Part shown: in pieces, positions 1 to 7,061 of the stretch | Numbering within the stretch: position 1 is the stretch's first letter | Layout of the letters: the number at the start of each line of letters is the position of its first letter | NCBI RefSeq assembly: GCF_005848555.1 | Contig: NZ_CP040518.1 | Coordinates: 3,363,501-3,427,500, forward strand | Source of the DNA: Blautia sp. SC05B48 | GTDB taxonomy: Bacteria > Bacillota > Clostridia > Lachnospirales > Lachnospiraceae | DNA length: 64,000 bases | Direction of reading: 5' to 3' | Notes under the pieces: model-generated | Database searches by the model: none | The model's input: the letters and a program-made list of their open reading frames with translations, nothing else | What the model was told of the DNA's origin: nothing | Program-made: the position numbers and the translations under genes

Positions 1-47
1 ATCTGTGGTTGTTCCCGCAGACAGACTTGGAAAAGGAGGACAGATAA
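1..47 (+). CDS. C-terminal tail of an upstream gene (partial)
   Basis: One frame is open from position 3 and ends with TAA at 45-47, immediately before the ATG of the ABC permease at 49. It encodes about 14 residues ending QTDLEKEDR. The ribosome site of the next gene lies inside it, as expected for two tightly coupled genes. It is probably the end of the preceding ABC module gene, but 14 residues are too few to identify it. Confidence 0.35.
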   Translation, partial: LWLFPQTDLEKEDR

Positions 48-48
48 T

Positions 49-1290
49 ATGCGGCTCTTTAGACTTGAACTAAAACGTATTTTGAAGTCACGGCGCACCC
101 TGATTTTACTTGCAATCGCACTTTTGCTTTCCGTAGCCATGGCATACCTGCCTATTTCATTTGAGGGTATTAACCGTCCAAACGAAGATGGCACGGTTAC
201 AGAATTAGATGGCTTGTCAGCTATCAAGTACAAACAAGATTTATATAAAACATCCGCTGGTGAAGTGACCCCGGATAGGATCAAATCGGCTTTGGAAACT
301 TATCAAAGCTGCGTTCGAGAATATGGGCCAGTCGAGGAAGAGGGCTTTCCTCTGTCTGTATTTGTTGAAAAAATCGTCCCGTTCCGTCACTTGCTGATGG
401 GTCTGTCCGAAGCGTTTGCTGATCCATTAACAGGCATTGGTGCTGATTTAATGGATATTGACCCGAATGACATTGACGGAGCCTATTATGAAAAGTGCGC
501 AGAACATTTACAGGATGTCATGCGGAATGAGCAAAGAGAAAACGAAACCGCACAGCAGAAAGCTCTTGAAAAATATTCAGAACTTGATACGCCATTTTAT
601 CTTCATTCTGGAATTTCTAAAGATGCATTTGATTATATTGAGTTTTATATTTTGTTCCTTGCTATTTTGTGTGTGGCAATCGCAGCACCTACTTTCGCCG
701 GAGAATATCAAACGGGCGGTGACAGCATCCTGCGAACCACCAAATACGGGCATAAACAATTAGCAATTACCAAAATTCTGGCGGCATTTACACTTTTCGT
801 TGTTACATTCCTTGTCGGGATCACGGTACACATTCTGATTTTAGATGCAGCGTTCGGGACGGATTGTTTAAAAACATCGTTTCAGATGCGATACTCTATC
901 ATTAATCTGCCAAACATCAATCTGGGGCAGTTGCAGATAATTCTCGCAGCAGCGGGCTTACTTTCTGTATTAGCAACGGTTAGCTGTACGCTGTTCCTGT
1001 CTGCAAAATGTAAAGACACATTGACCGTTTTGCTGATCTCTATTGTAGTTCTTCTCATGCCGCTTTTTGCATATGTGGCGATGGGAGCAACATGGCTCTC
1101 TACCATACTTCCATCTGCCGGAATTGGTATGCAGAACAATTTCCTTTCTCAGCTTGCAGATTTCAATTATCTGAATATCGGTGGAACGAGTTTCTGGACA
1201 CCGCATGTTATTTTGATTTCGGCAGGAATTGAATTATTTGTGTTTACATTCTTGGCGATTCATTCCTATTGCAGACATCAGGTAGCATAA
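49..1290 (+). CDS. ABC-2 type transporter permease
   Basis: A 413-residue integral membrane protein and probable permease subunit of an ABC exporter. It has an N-terminal membrane helix (about residues 18-36) and a long extracellular stretch rich in charged residues (about 40-200). A cluster of about five helices follows in the C-terminal half. This layout is typical of ABC-2 permeases of Firmicutes antimicrobial-peptide or unknown-substrate exporters. AAGGAGG lies 7-8 bases before the ATG. No ATPase gene follows, so its partner must be upstream of the window, which fits the tight junction at position 47. The substrate cannot be told from sequence. Confidence 0.75.
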   Translation: MRLFRLELKRILKSRRTLILLAIALLLSVAMAYLPISFEGINRPNEDGTVTELDGLSAIKYKQDLYKTSAGEVTPDRIKSALETYQSCVREYGPVEEEGFPLSVFVEKIVPFRHLLMGLSEAFADPLTGIGADLMDIDPNDIDGAYYEKCAEHLQDVMRNEQRENETAQQKALEKYSELDTPFYLHSGISKDAFDYIEFYILFLAILCVAIAAPTFAGEYQTGGDSILRTTKYGHKQLAITKILAAFTLFVVTFLVGITVHILILDAAFGTDCLKTSFQMRYSIINLPNINLGQLQIILAAAGLLSVLATVSCTLFLSAKCKDTLTVLLISIVVLLMPLFAYVAMGATWLSTILPSAGIGMQNNFLSQLADFNYLNIGGTSFWTPHVILISAGIELFVFTFLAIHSYCRHQVA

Positions 1291-1355
1291 AAGAAGTTCA
1301 AAATAGAATGAATTGATTATCTGCCGCACGACGGCAAAAGAAAAAGCAGACAATT

Positions 1356-1496
1356 TGGAACGACGGCTTTGATTTTCAGAGCCAGCGTTTCTTTGTGGCA
1401 ACACAAACCTATGATGAATTTTCCGGAAATATTGTAGCTAATAGCATTGTTTATGCGTTGAAAATATCTGAAAAATTGATGAAAGTAGAAATATAA
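1356..1496 (+). pseudogene. Gene tail of unknown origin
   Basis: An open frame without a start encodes about 46 residues, beginning WNDGFDFQSQRFFV and ending KLMKVEI, stopped by TAA at 1494-1496. Its composition looks like a real protein C-terminus rather than chance. Nothing upstream continues it, so it is a leftover of a deleted gene. I do not recognise the family. Confidence 0.3.
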
Positions 1497-1527
1497 TATT
1501 AAAATAAAAAATAATATAAAAAATTGT

Positions 1528-1555
1528 TTTACTATAGAGAAATATATAGTATAAT
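1528..1555 (+). promoter_or_regulatory. Probable sigma-A promoter
   Basis: TATAAT at 1550-1555 is preceded by TTTACT at 1528-1533 with a 16-base spacer, in very AT-rich DNA. Transcription would start near 1562 and run into the hairpin at 1595-1637 and then the DUF3784-like gene. Confidence 0.45.
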
Positions 1556-1594
1556 ACAACCATAAGAAGTGATAAAAAAATAACAAGTTGACCT

Positions 1595-1637
1595 AGCCAA
1601 ACATAATAAGTTTTACTGTTGTGTTTGGCTTTTTTTA
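1595..1637 (+). terminator. Rho-independent terminator
   Basis: AGCCAAACA (1595-1603) pairs perfectly with TGTTTGGCT (1622-1630) and is followed by a run of seven T. It lies between a promoter and the next gene, so it could act as a leader attenuator as well as a terminator. Confidence 0.8.
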
Positions 1638-1671
1638 TTTGATAGCCAGAGCGGGAAGTGAGGTGTCTGCA

Positions 1672-1989
1672 ATGATAATCTGTGTTATCTTTGATTTGGG
1701 AATGGCAGTGATTATGTTTTTATTCGGAATCTGCTTTGTAAAATCAAATGGAAAGGCCGTTGCATTTTTGTCTGGCTATAATATGAAATCTAAGGAAGAA
1801 CGAAAACAGTATGATGAAAAAGAAATGTGCAGAGTATATGGAAATCGGATGATGTGGATGGCACTGCCATTTGTAGCCGGGGCAGCCATAGATTTTTTAT
1901 ATAGTGGAGTCGGGTGTCTGGCAGCATGCGTAATATGGACAGTTCAATTTGTTTTATTGATGAAAGAACGTAAGAAACGAGAAAAATAG
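1672..1989 (+). CDS. DUF3784-like small membrane protein
   Basis: About 105 residues beginning MIICVIFDLGMAV. There is an N-terminal helix, then a cytosolic stretch with the SGYNMKSKEERKQYDEK signature, then two more helices and a basic tail. The 'GYN..SKEE...YD' pattern is what I associate with the DUF3784 family of Firmicutes; its function is unknown. The frame extends to a GTG at 1621, but that lies in the terminator stem. The ATG at 1672 has GAGGTG about 7 bases upstream and is the better start. It stands alone, downstream of a promoter-terminator pair. Confidence 0.65.
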   Translation: MIICVIFDLGMAVIMFLFGICFVKSNGKAVAFLSGYNMKSKEERKQYDEKEMCRVYGNRMMWMALPFVAGAAIDFLYSGVGCLAACVIWTVQFVLLMKERKKREK

Positions 1990-2097
1990 AAAAGAACATT
2001 TAGGCGAAAGACATATGCGAAAGAAGATATACAATCTATCCAGGAACAGGATAATACTCGGTAACAAGAGGAACTTTAACTACTTAAAGGAGATGAC

Positions 2098-2307
2098 ATG
2101 AATATGAGATGTCCATATTGTGAAGGAAAAATGCGAAAGGGTCAGTTGCATGCGGTTGGTGCAGGGGCAGGACTGGAGTGGAAAGAAGGCTCTGAGAGTT
2201 TGCGGTTAAATACGGATCCAGAGTTGGTAGCAAGGATATCTGGAGACCGCATAGCTGCCTATAATTGTGATTTTTGCAGAAAGATTATTGTCTCTTACGA
2301 ATATTGA
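2098..2307 (+). CDS. Small zinc-ribbon protein, DUF6487-like
   Basis: 69 residues with CPYC near the N-terminus (residues 4-7) and CDFC near the C-terminus, a four-cysteine zinc-ribbon layout. The middle is Gly/Trp-rich (AGAGLEWKEG). The pattern resembles DUF6487, a family of tiny Firmicutes proteins of unknown function. AAAGGAGATGAC precedes the ATG at 2098 with good spacing; a second ATG follows two codons later. The IS200/IS605 element begins about 30 bases after the stop. Confidence 0.6.
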   Translation: MNMRCPYCEGKMRKGQLHAVGAGAGLEWKEGSESLRLNTDPELVARISGDRIAAYNCDFCRKIIVSYEY

Positions 2308-2466
2308 GATTTTTAATTCTTTAAAAAATATGCTTTATCCAATGCGTCGTAAAACCCCTTGCTTCCGCTATGGGGATATAAGACGCGTCCATCGAATTTA
2401 TGCAAGTAATTGAAGATGGACAAAATAGCAATTGTATTAACTAATAAACCATAGTATAATATAAAT

Positions 2467-2889
2467 ATGAACACAACATATAAATCAAACAACAATGTCG
2501 TTTATTCCTGTAAATACCATGTAGTATGGTGTCCAAAGTATAGACGAAAAGTATTAATTAATGGTGTGGACGTCCGGCTGAAGGAGCTGCTCACAGAGTA
2601 TGCTGCAAATCTTTCTGTAGACATCCTGGAAATGGAGATCATGCCAGACCATGTTCATATGCTTTTGGAAGTAGATCCTCAGTTTGGCATCCACAAAGCT
2701 GTAAAGTCATTTAAAGGCTATACGTCCAGAATTTTAAGACAGGAATTTCCCTATCTTAAAACGAAAATGCCGACTCTCTGGACAAACAGCTATTTTGTAT
2801 CGACGGTGGGCGGTGCTCCGCTGGAAACAGTAAAACAGTATATTGAAAACCAGAAAACATCGCAGAGACAAAAGGATAAGATGGGATAA
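2467..2889 (+). CDS. tnpA: IS200/IS605 transposase TnpA (Y1 HUH)
   Basis: 140 residues, the usual length. A Y1 transposase that excises and inserts the element as single-stranded DNA by recognising the terminal hairpins. The HUH pair is H62-V-H64 in MPDHVHML, and the catalytic tyrosine is Y125 in VKQYIENQK. The family signature HVVWCPKYRRKVL is at 18-30. All catalytic residues are present, so the protein is probably active. The ATG at 2467 has only a weak ribosome site. The stop overlaps the tnpB start by one base. Confidence 0.93.
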   Translation: MNTTYKSNNNVVYSCKYHVVWCPKYRRKVLINGVDVRLKELLTEYAANLSVDILEMEIMPDHVHMLLEVDPQFGIHKAVKSFKGYTSRILRQEFPYLKTKMPTLWTNSYFVSTVGGAPLETVKQYIENQKTSQRQKDKMG

Positions 2890-3986
2890 TGCAAAAAGGA
2901 ATTAAATTTAGAATCTACCCGAACAGAGAACAGAAAAACTTCATCCATCAGACCCTGGGATGCTGCCGGTTCATCTACAACCGGGGACTTGCCATGCGTA
3001 AGGAAGGCTATGAAAATGGGGAAAAGATCGGCTATCCCCAGACTTCCGCCATGCTGACTGAACTGAAAAAGCAAGAGGAGTTTGCCTTTCTGAAAGCAGC
3101 AGATTCCATTGCATTACAGCAGTCTTTGCGGGATCTCGACCGGGGATTTGTGAATTTCTTTCAGAAACGGGCTTCCTATCCAACCTTCAAAAGTAAACAT
3201 AACCGGTTCCAGTCATACAGAACGGTAAATCAAAAAGATAATATTCGTATTGTGGGAAGATATATCAAACTTCCGAAACTTGGATTTGTTAAAATACGGC
3301 AGTCGATGGAAGTGGAAAAGATTAATCACGTGATCATTGAGCACACACCGGCTGGAAAATATTTTGCGGTTTTAAATGTTGATTTTGAACCGGAACCACG
3401 CTCAAATGCTGGCGGAACGATAGGGATTGATGTCGGAATCAAAGCGTTCTACTCTGACAGTAATGGAAATACGGTATCAAATCCCAGATATCTGGAACGC
3501 TCAATGCGAAAACTCATAAGAGAACAGCGCAGGCTTTCCCGAAAACAAAAAGATTCCCATAACCGCGAGAAGCAGCGGATCAGGGTGGCAGGAGTGTATG
3601 AGAAAGTAACCAATCAGCGGAATGATTTCCTGCAGAAACAGTCAACGATGCTGGTGCGTGAAAACCAAACCATCTGTATTGAAGATCTGAATGTTAAGGG
3701 GATGATCCGGAATCATAAACTGTCAAAATCGATAGCGAGTGTTTCCTGGGCAAAATTTTTTGAAATGCTGGAATATAAAGCTGGCTGGTATGGAAATGAA
3801 ATTCACAGAGTACCAACGATGTATCCGAGCAGTCAGACCTGCAGCTGTTGTGGCTACAGAAATCCACGGATAAAAAATCTGGGCATTCGTATCTGGGAGT
3901 GTCCCAAATGCCATGGGGTTCATGACCGGGATACGAATGCAAGTATCAATATTCTGAAAAAAGGACTGCAGATGCAGTCTGCATAA
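2889..3986 (+). CDS. tnpB: TnpB, RNA-guided endonuclease (Cas12 ancestor)
   Basis: 365 residues. TnpB uses an omega RNA from the element's right end to cut DNA at empty donor sites and so favours retention of the element. The RuvC-like triad is present: D181 in GIDVGIKAF, E265 in CIEDLNVKGM, and the C-terminal HDRDTNAS (D346/D348). The zinc ribbon has both pairs, CSCC and CPKC, just before it. The N-terminal domain begins with KFRIYPNREQKNFI. Nothing is truncated, so both the nuclease and the element look functional. Its start overlaps the tnpA stop. Confidence 0.93.
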   Translation: MQKGIKFRIYPNREQKNFIHQTLGCCRFIYNRGLAMRKEGYENGEKIGYPQTSAMLTELKKQEEFAFLKAADSIALQQSLRDLDRGFVNFFQKRASYPTFKSKHNRFQSYRTVNQKDNIRIVGRYIKLPKLGFVKIRQSMEVEKINHVIIEHTPAGKYFAVLNVDFEPEPRSNAGGTIGIDVGIKAFYSDSNGNTVSNPRYLERSMRKLIREQRRLSRKQKDSHNREKQRIRVAGVYEKVTNQRNDFLQKQSTMLVRENQTICIEDLNVKGMIRNHKLSKSIASVSWAKFFEMLEYKAGWYGNEIHRVPTMYPSSQTCSCCGYRNPRIKNLGIRIWECPKCHGVHDRDTNASINILKKGLQMQSA

Positions 3987-4133
3987 AGATAAAAACTGTA
4001 CCGTAGGGCATACGGGAACAGTATAAATATAGCTTGTGGACACTGTGTAAGACATTGCAGTACCGTAAGGTGTTTGCCAATGCAGTAGTGGGAGAAGCAA
4101 GAATCCCCCTGCTTTAGCTGTGGGGAGTGTCAA
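3900..4133 (+). ncRNA. Probable omega RNA (right-end element RNA) for TnpB
   Basis: In IS605 elements the guide RNA is transcribed from the 3' part of tnpB through the right end, with the guide lying just past the element. The 147 bases after tnpB are rich in stems: ACTGT/ACAGT enclosing CCGTA/TACGG near 3995-4022, CATTG/CAATG near 4052-4083, and the terminal hairpin at 4105-4125. The guide would start at 4134. The 5' limit is approximate and inferred from the family. Confidence 0.55.
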
Positions 4134-4144
4134 ATAGTTTTACA

Positions 4145-4279
4145 TATCATAATAAAGTGTATTATCATAAAAGCCGTTTGGTATGGAAAAAGCCGGATCT
4201 TAAGAAAGGTGACTTGATTACCGTATATGTAAATAATCTTGGTAAATCAACAGTTTATAATTGCAATGAAGCGGTCTGA
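4145..4279 (+). pseudogene. C-terminal fragment of a DUF3592-like protein cut by the insertion element
   Basis: The frame stays open from the end of the IS to TGA at 4277-4279. It reads NKVYYHKSRLVWKKPDLKKG, then DLITVYVNNLGKSTVYNC. The 'K-x-Y...KPDLKKGD-x-(I/V)TVYVN' pattern is typical of the C-terminal half of DUF3592-type membrane-anchored proteins. The N-terminal part is not on the left side of the element, so a deletion accompanied or followed insertion. Confidence 0.5.
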
Positions 4280-4316
4280 TATCTAGCCTCTATATTTCGG
4301 AAAAATACTGCACGAT

Positions 4317-4502
4317 CTGTGGTTTACAGAAGAGCAACTTCAAAGAATGCTGAGGATGAAAAAAGCAAATCCATCAGATGTATGGAAATTCAGAGATTAT
4401 TAATTGGACAAATTGAAAGCTGAAAGAAAAACAGCCTATCCGTTTTCAGCATTGGCGGATCCGTCTGCTAATAAGTGGTTTACAAATCAAAAAACTTGGT
4501 AA
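4317..4502 (+). pseudogene. Decayed gene fragment with an internal stop
   Basis: One frame encodes LWFTEEQLQRMLRMKKANP and continues to WKFRDY, stops at TAA 4401-4403, then resumes in the same frame as LDKLKAERKTAYPFSALADP to a second TAA at 4500-4502. Uninterrupted coding character on both sides of the stop argues for a recently dead gene tail. I do not recognise the family. Confidence 0.4.
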
Positions 4503-4589
4503 GAGTATTTTCATAATTCTGTTCAATTTTGTCTATGTTTTCGAGAATCCTGTTCATGTACAAATGCAACTAAATTAGAGTATAATAAG

Positions 4590-4651
4590 GGAAACCATTG
4601 AAACTGGGTTTCCGTAAAGGACATTCCTGTGATGGCAGGAATGTCCTTTAC
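4590..4651. repeat. Two consecutive perfect inverted repeats
   Basis: GGAAACC (4590-4596) pairs with GGTTTCC (4607-4613). Directly next to it a perfect 16-base arm, GTAAAGGACATTCCTG (4614-4629), pairs with its exact complement at 4636-4651 across a 6-base loop. The larger hairpin overlaps the stop codon of the small minus-strand gene. Neither hairpin is followed by a clear T run on either strand. On the minus strand they would sit at the 3' end of the small gene's transcript, as a stabilising or terminating structure. Confidence 0.75.
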
Positions 4652-4725
4652 ATATAGCGGTAAATTCTGAAGTAGTTGGCATAGAAGTTCATGAGGTAGT
4701 TGACGTATGCTTTAAATCTTTTCAT
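4648..4725 (-). CDS. 25-residue Tyr/Phe-rich small protein
   Basis: ATG at 4725 down to TAA at 4650-4648. The protein begins MKRFKAYVNYLMNFYANY and has nine aromatic residues among 25, a basic N-terminus and basic residues near the end. AAGGAGG (complement of 4734-4740) is spaced 8 bases before the ATG, and TATAAT lies on the same strand at about 4762-4767. A perfect 16-base-pair hairpin begins at the stop codon. Full gene anatomy in so short a stretch makes it unlikely to be chance. It could be a membrane-active small protein, a toxin-like peptide or a tyrosine/phenylalanine leader peptide. No downstream gene on this strand remains to be controlled. Confidence 0.6.
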   Translation of the reverse strand: MKRFKAYVNYLMNFYANYFRIYRYM

Positions 4726-4833
4726 TTCGTTTTCCTCCTTTCTTTATCTTACAAGCACATTATAATATCAGAAGACGTATATTACTTGCCAAATGGGAAG
4801 AAAAAGTAGACAAAACTTGCAGGAGATTAATTG

Positions 4834-5010
4834 GAATGTACTGGTAAGAGCATCACAGACATTTGCCTGGATGCAGGAGTTGAGAGCCAAAGGACATTTA
4901 ACCGGATATCTCGTGAAAGATATAAAGTAACGTCAAGAGAATACCGGAATCTTTATCGTGAACAATATATAAGTCAGACCCAGGATGAAATATCTGGAAT
5001 GGAGAAATAG
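4834..5010 (+). pseudogene. AraC-family regulator, C-terminal HTH fragment
   Basis: The frame reads ITDICLDAGVESQRTFNRIS and then YKVTSREYRNLYRE. This is the second helix-turn-helix of an AraC/XylS regulator, including the typical '(D/E)ICLDAGFxSQ..F.R.F...YG.TP..YR' pattern. It stops at TAG 5008-5010. No start or first HTH is visible upstream, so only the last quarter of the gene remains. It overlaps the ribosome site of the next gene. Confidence 0.75.
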
Positions 5011-5011
5011 G

Positions 5012-5362
5012 ATGGCATTTATAATCTGTATAGCAGCACTCATAATCATGATGTTTGTATTTACCAAAATGTTGTTAAGTTTTGGCAATAACAGTAGTGC
5101 GGCAGTTGAATCTGTTGATGCGACTGTAGTTGAAAAGAAGCAAGGAATCTATACCCATATGCAGTCTGAAGCACATGTACCTTGGTTTCGCGTTGTGTTT
5201 GAGATGACGGATGGAAGTTTGATGGAATTTCAAATACAACAGGGAGATTTTCGTGAACTGGAAAAAGGTGATCGAGGTATGCTGACTTATCAGGGAAATC
5301 GGTATATATGCTACCAAAAATATAAATTTAAAAGTGAAGCACAGGAGAAAGAAAAATGTTAA
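5012..5362 (+). CDS. DUF2500-like membrane-anchored protein
   Basis: About 116 residues. One N-terminal helix (MAFIICIAALIIMMFVF) is followed by a beta-rich domain ending EKGDRGMLTYQGNRYICYQK. The 'GD.G.LTYQG.R...F/Y' ending is the DUF2500 pattern; function unknown. The frame opens earlier at ATG 4985, but that start lies inside the dead AraC gene. GGAG at 5001-5004 correctly positions ATG 5012, so I chose that. DUF3592/DUF2500-like proteins occur three times within 2.5 kb here (4145, 5012, 6120). The galT remnant follows immediately after the stop. Confidence 0.65.
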   Translation: MAFIICIAALIIMMFVFTKMLLSFGNNSSAAVESVDATVVEKKQGIYTHMQSEAHVPWFRVVFEMTDGSLMEFQIQQGDFRELEKGDRGMLTYQGNRYICYQKYKFKSEAQEKEKC

Positions 5363-6010
5363 AAAGCACCAATTGAGCAGCATGTAATACTTCCGGGATT
5401 TGAAGATGTAGAGGCTGGAATTGTAAAATGGCCATTATCTGTGTTTCGTATTCGCCATAAAGATTCCAATCGCTTGGTAGATCTGGCAACACATGTGTTG
5501 GAAGTATGGAGAGGCTATACCGATGAAGAAGCATTTATTTATGCTGAGACCAATGGAGAACCACATAATACAATTACACCAATTGCACGTAAAGTAGGGG
5601 ATACCTACGAACTGGATTTGACATTAAGGAACAACATCACAACAGAAGAACATCCGCTGGGAGTGTATCATCCGCATGCAGAATATCATCATATTAAGAA
5701 AGAAAATATCGGTCTGATCGAAGTTATGGGACTTGCAGTTCTTCCGGCCAGATTAAAAGGTGAGATGGAACTTCTGGAAGAGTATATTCTCGAAGGCAAA
5801 GATATTTCTTCAAATGAGCAGATTGAGAAACATGCAGAGTGGGTTAAGAAATTCCTTCCGAAATATCCGGAAATCACAAAAGAAAACATCCATGGCATTC
5901 TTCAGAAAGAGATTGGAATCGTATTTACCCATGTTCTGGAAGATGCAGGAGTATACAAATGTACGACCGAGGGAAGAGAAGCATTCATGTGTTTTCTTGA
6001 AACATTATAA
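5363..6010 (+). pseudogene. galT: Galactose-1-phosphate uridylyltransferase, class 2, C-terminal fragment
   Basis: The frame runs without a stop from directly after the DUF2500-like gene's TAA to TAA at 6008-6010, about 215 codons. It contains RHKDSNRLVDLATHVLEVWR, NTITPIARKVGDTYELDLTL and LGVYHPHAEYHHIKKENIGL, characteristic of the Firmicutes GalT2 family (about 500 residues). This enzyme exchanges UMP between UDP-glucose and galactose-1-phosphate in the Leloir pathway. Roughly the first 60% is missing and there is no good start, although a GTG at 5441 exists. The remnant itself has no frameshift, so the truncation looks recent. Confidence 0.85.
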
Positions 6011-6040
6011 AAATTGAAATAAAAGGATTCTTTGGGAAAA

Positions 6041-6069
6041 TGGGAGGTAAGTGAAACCTCCCATTTTTT
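6041..6069 (+). terminator. Rho-independent terminator after the galT remnant
   Basis: TGGGAGGT (6041-6048) pairs with ACCTCCCA (6056-6063), followed by six T. Confidence 0.85.
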
Positions 6070-6119
6070 AAAAGGAAGATGATGAAAATAGAATATTTTT
6101 TATAAGGTGTAAAACCTTC

Positions 6120-6533
6120 CTAGGCTTTTCTTTTGGATGTAAGAAGAAGTAGCAGTGGAACAAAAATAAAGATCCTCCATAGTGCAGGAATGGTGATATT
6201 GTTTCGGAATGCAAATGCACTGCCAGAAGAATCTGCCGGTATGTAAATGCGAAGATCTACAGTACAGGATGAACTTTCATCTCGTATATCTAAAGGAAGC
6301 TGAGAATGATATACTTTGCCTTCATGGGTGAATTTAACAGGCAGTGCCCAGTAATAATGACGCGGACTACCAAAATTATAAAGATAATATCCGTCTGCTT
6401 TGATTAAAGTTGGATTTTCATGGTAAAGAAAATAGTTTTTATTGGCATAAAAGAATGTCCCGCCCATTAATAGAAGCCAGATCAGCACCAGTGCAGCTTT
6501 ATTCAAAAAAGGACTATCAAATACTCTTTTCAA
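6120..6533 (-). CDS. DUF3592-like two-helix membrane protein
   Basis: About 137 residues. It has an N-terminal membrane helix (about ALVLIWLLLMGGTFFYA), an external beta domain with HEGKVYHSQLPLDI, and a C-terminal helix (ALWRIFIFVPLLLLLTS) before a KRKA tail. This matches the DUF3592 layout. The frame opens at ATG 6569, but AGGAGGGGA lies inside that extension and correctly places a TTG at 6533 (reading L-KRVFDSP), so I prefer the TTG start. Function unknown. Confidence 0.6.
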   Translation of the reverse strand: MKRVFDSPFLNKAALVLIWLLLMGGTFFYANKNYFLYHENPTLIKADGYYLYNFGSPRHYYWALPVKFTHEGKVYHSQLPLDIRDESSSCTVDLRIYIPADSSGSAFAFRNNITIPALWRIFIFVPLLLLLTSKRKA

Positions 6534-6736
6534 AAAATCCCCTCCTGTCAGATAAGGACATTTTATCAAATGAACCAGGAAAATTCGATAGAAAGAAAAA
6601 ATTTATTATTATGAGAACCGATTTGCTTGTATCTGCATCTAATTAGTGTAAAACAAACACGTGTACAATCCGGCCGGACAGAAGGAGAAAACAGAGAAGC
6701 GATTTTGTATAGAAGAAAATAAGTGAGATCTGATTA

Positions 6737-6797
6737 GGTGCTGTCATGAATCAGTCTAGGATGAAAAATCCCTGACCGGTCACGGCAGCCTTTTTTT
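6737..6797 (+). terminator. Terminator hairpin in the gap before the L,D-transpeptidase
   Basis: GGTGCTGTCATGA (6737-6749) can pair, with wobbles and one mismatch, with TCACGGCAGCC (6780-6790), and seven T follow. No gene precedes it on this strand within 700 bases. It therefore either ends a short unannotated transcript starting near 6650 or is a leftover. The rest of the 6,534-7,061 gap shows nothing else I can support. Confidence 0.55.
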
Positions 6798-7061
6798 CCT
6801 GTTTTCAGGGTTCTGTTCACAGAGAAAAAGGAAAGTGTCTGAAAGTACCCCAAAAGTGCAAAATGTGAGATAAATGATGATGCGGGTTCCTATCCGTAAA
6901 AGAACAGAGGGAAAATGTTTTGTAGAAATCAGCTTACTTTTTGTAAAAGAAAATGTTTTTCCAGCAGCCTTGGTTATTTTTTATTAAATCGGAGATATTA
7001 AAATCAGACGATTTAAAAAATTTGTCTGAATGCTGTTTATCGTTAAAAACAGGGGGCATGG

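Larger units (their letters stand above)
2338..4133 (+). mobile_element. IS200/IS605-family insertion sequence, apparently complete
   Basis: The element carries tnpA and tnpB in the same direction, overlapping by one base. The left end holds a hairpin (CCCC at 2355-2358 with GGGG at 2372-2375) nested inside GCGTC (2344-2348)/GACGC (2382-2386). The right end holds a matching hairpin, CCCC (4105-4108) with GGGG (4122-4125) and GCT/AGC inside. TCAA follows at 4130-4133; TCAA is the right cleavage tetranucleotide of IS608. There are no terminal inverted repeats and no target duplication, as expected for this family. The exact left boundary is uncertain by about 15 bases. Confidence 0.8.

Noticed and set aside
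4614-4651. Ordinary rho-independent terminator at the perfect hairpin
   Set aside because: No T run follows the stem on either strand, so it was recorded as an inverted repeat tied to the small gene instead.
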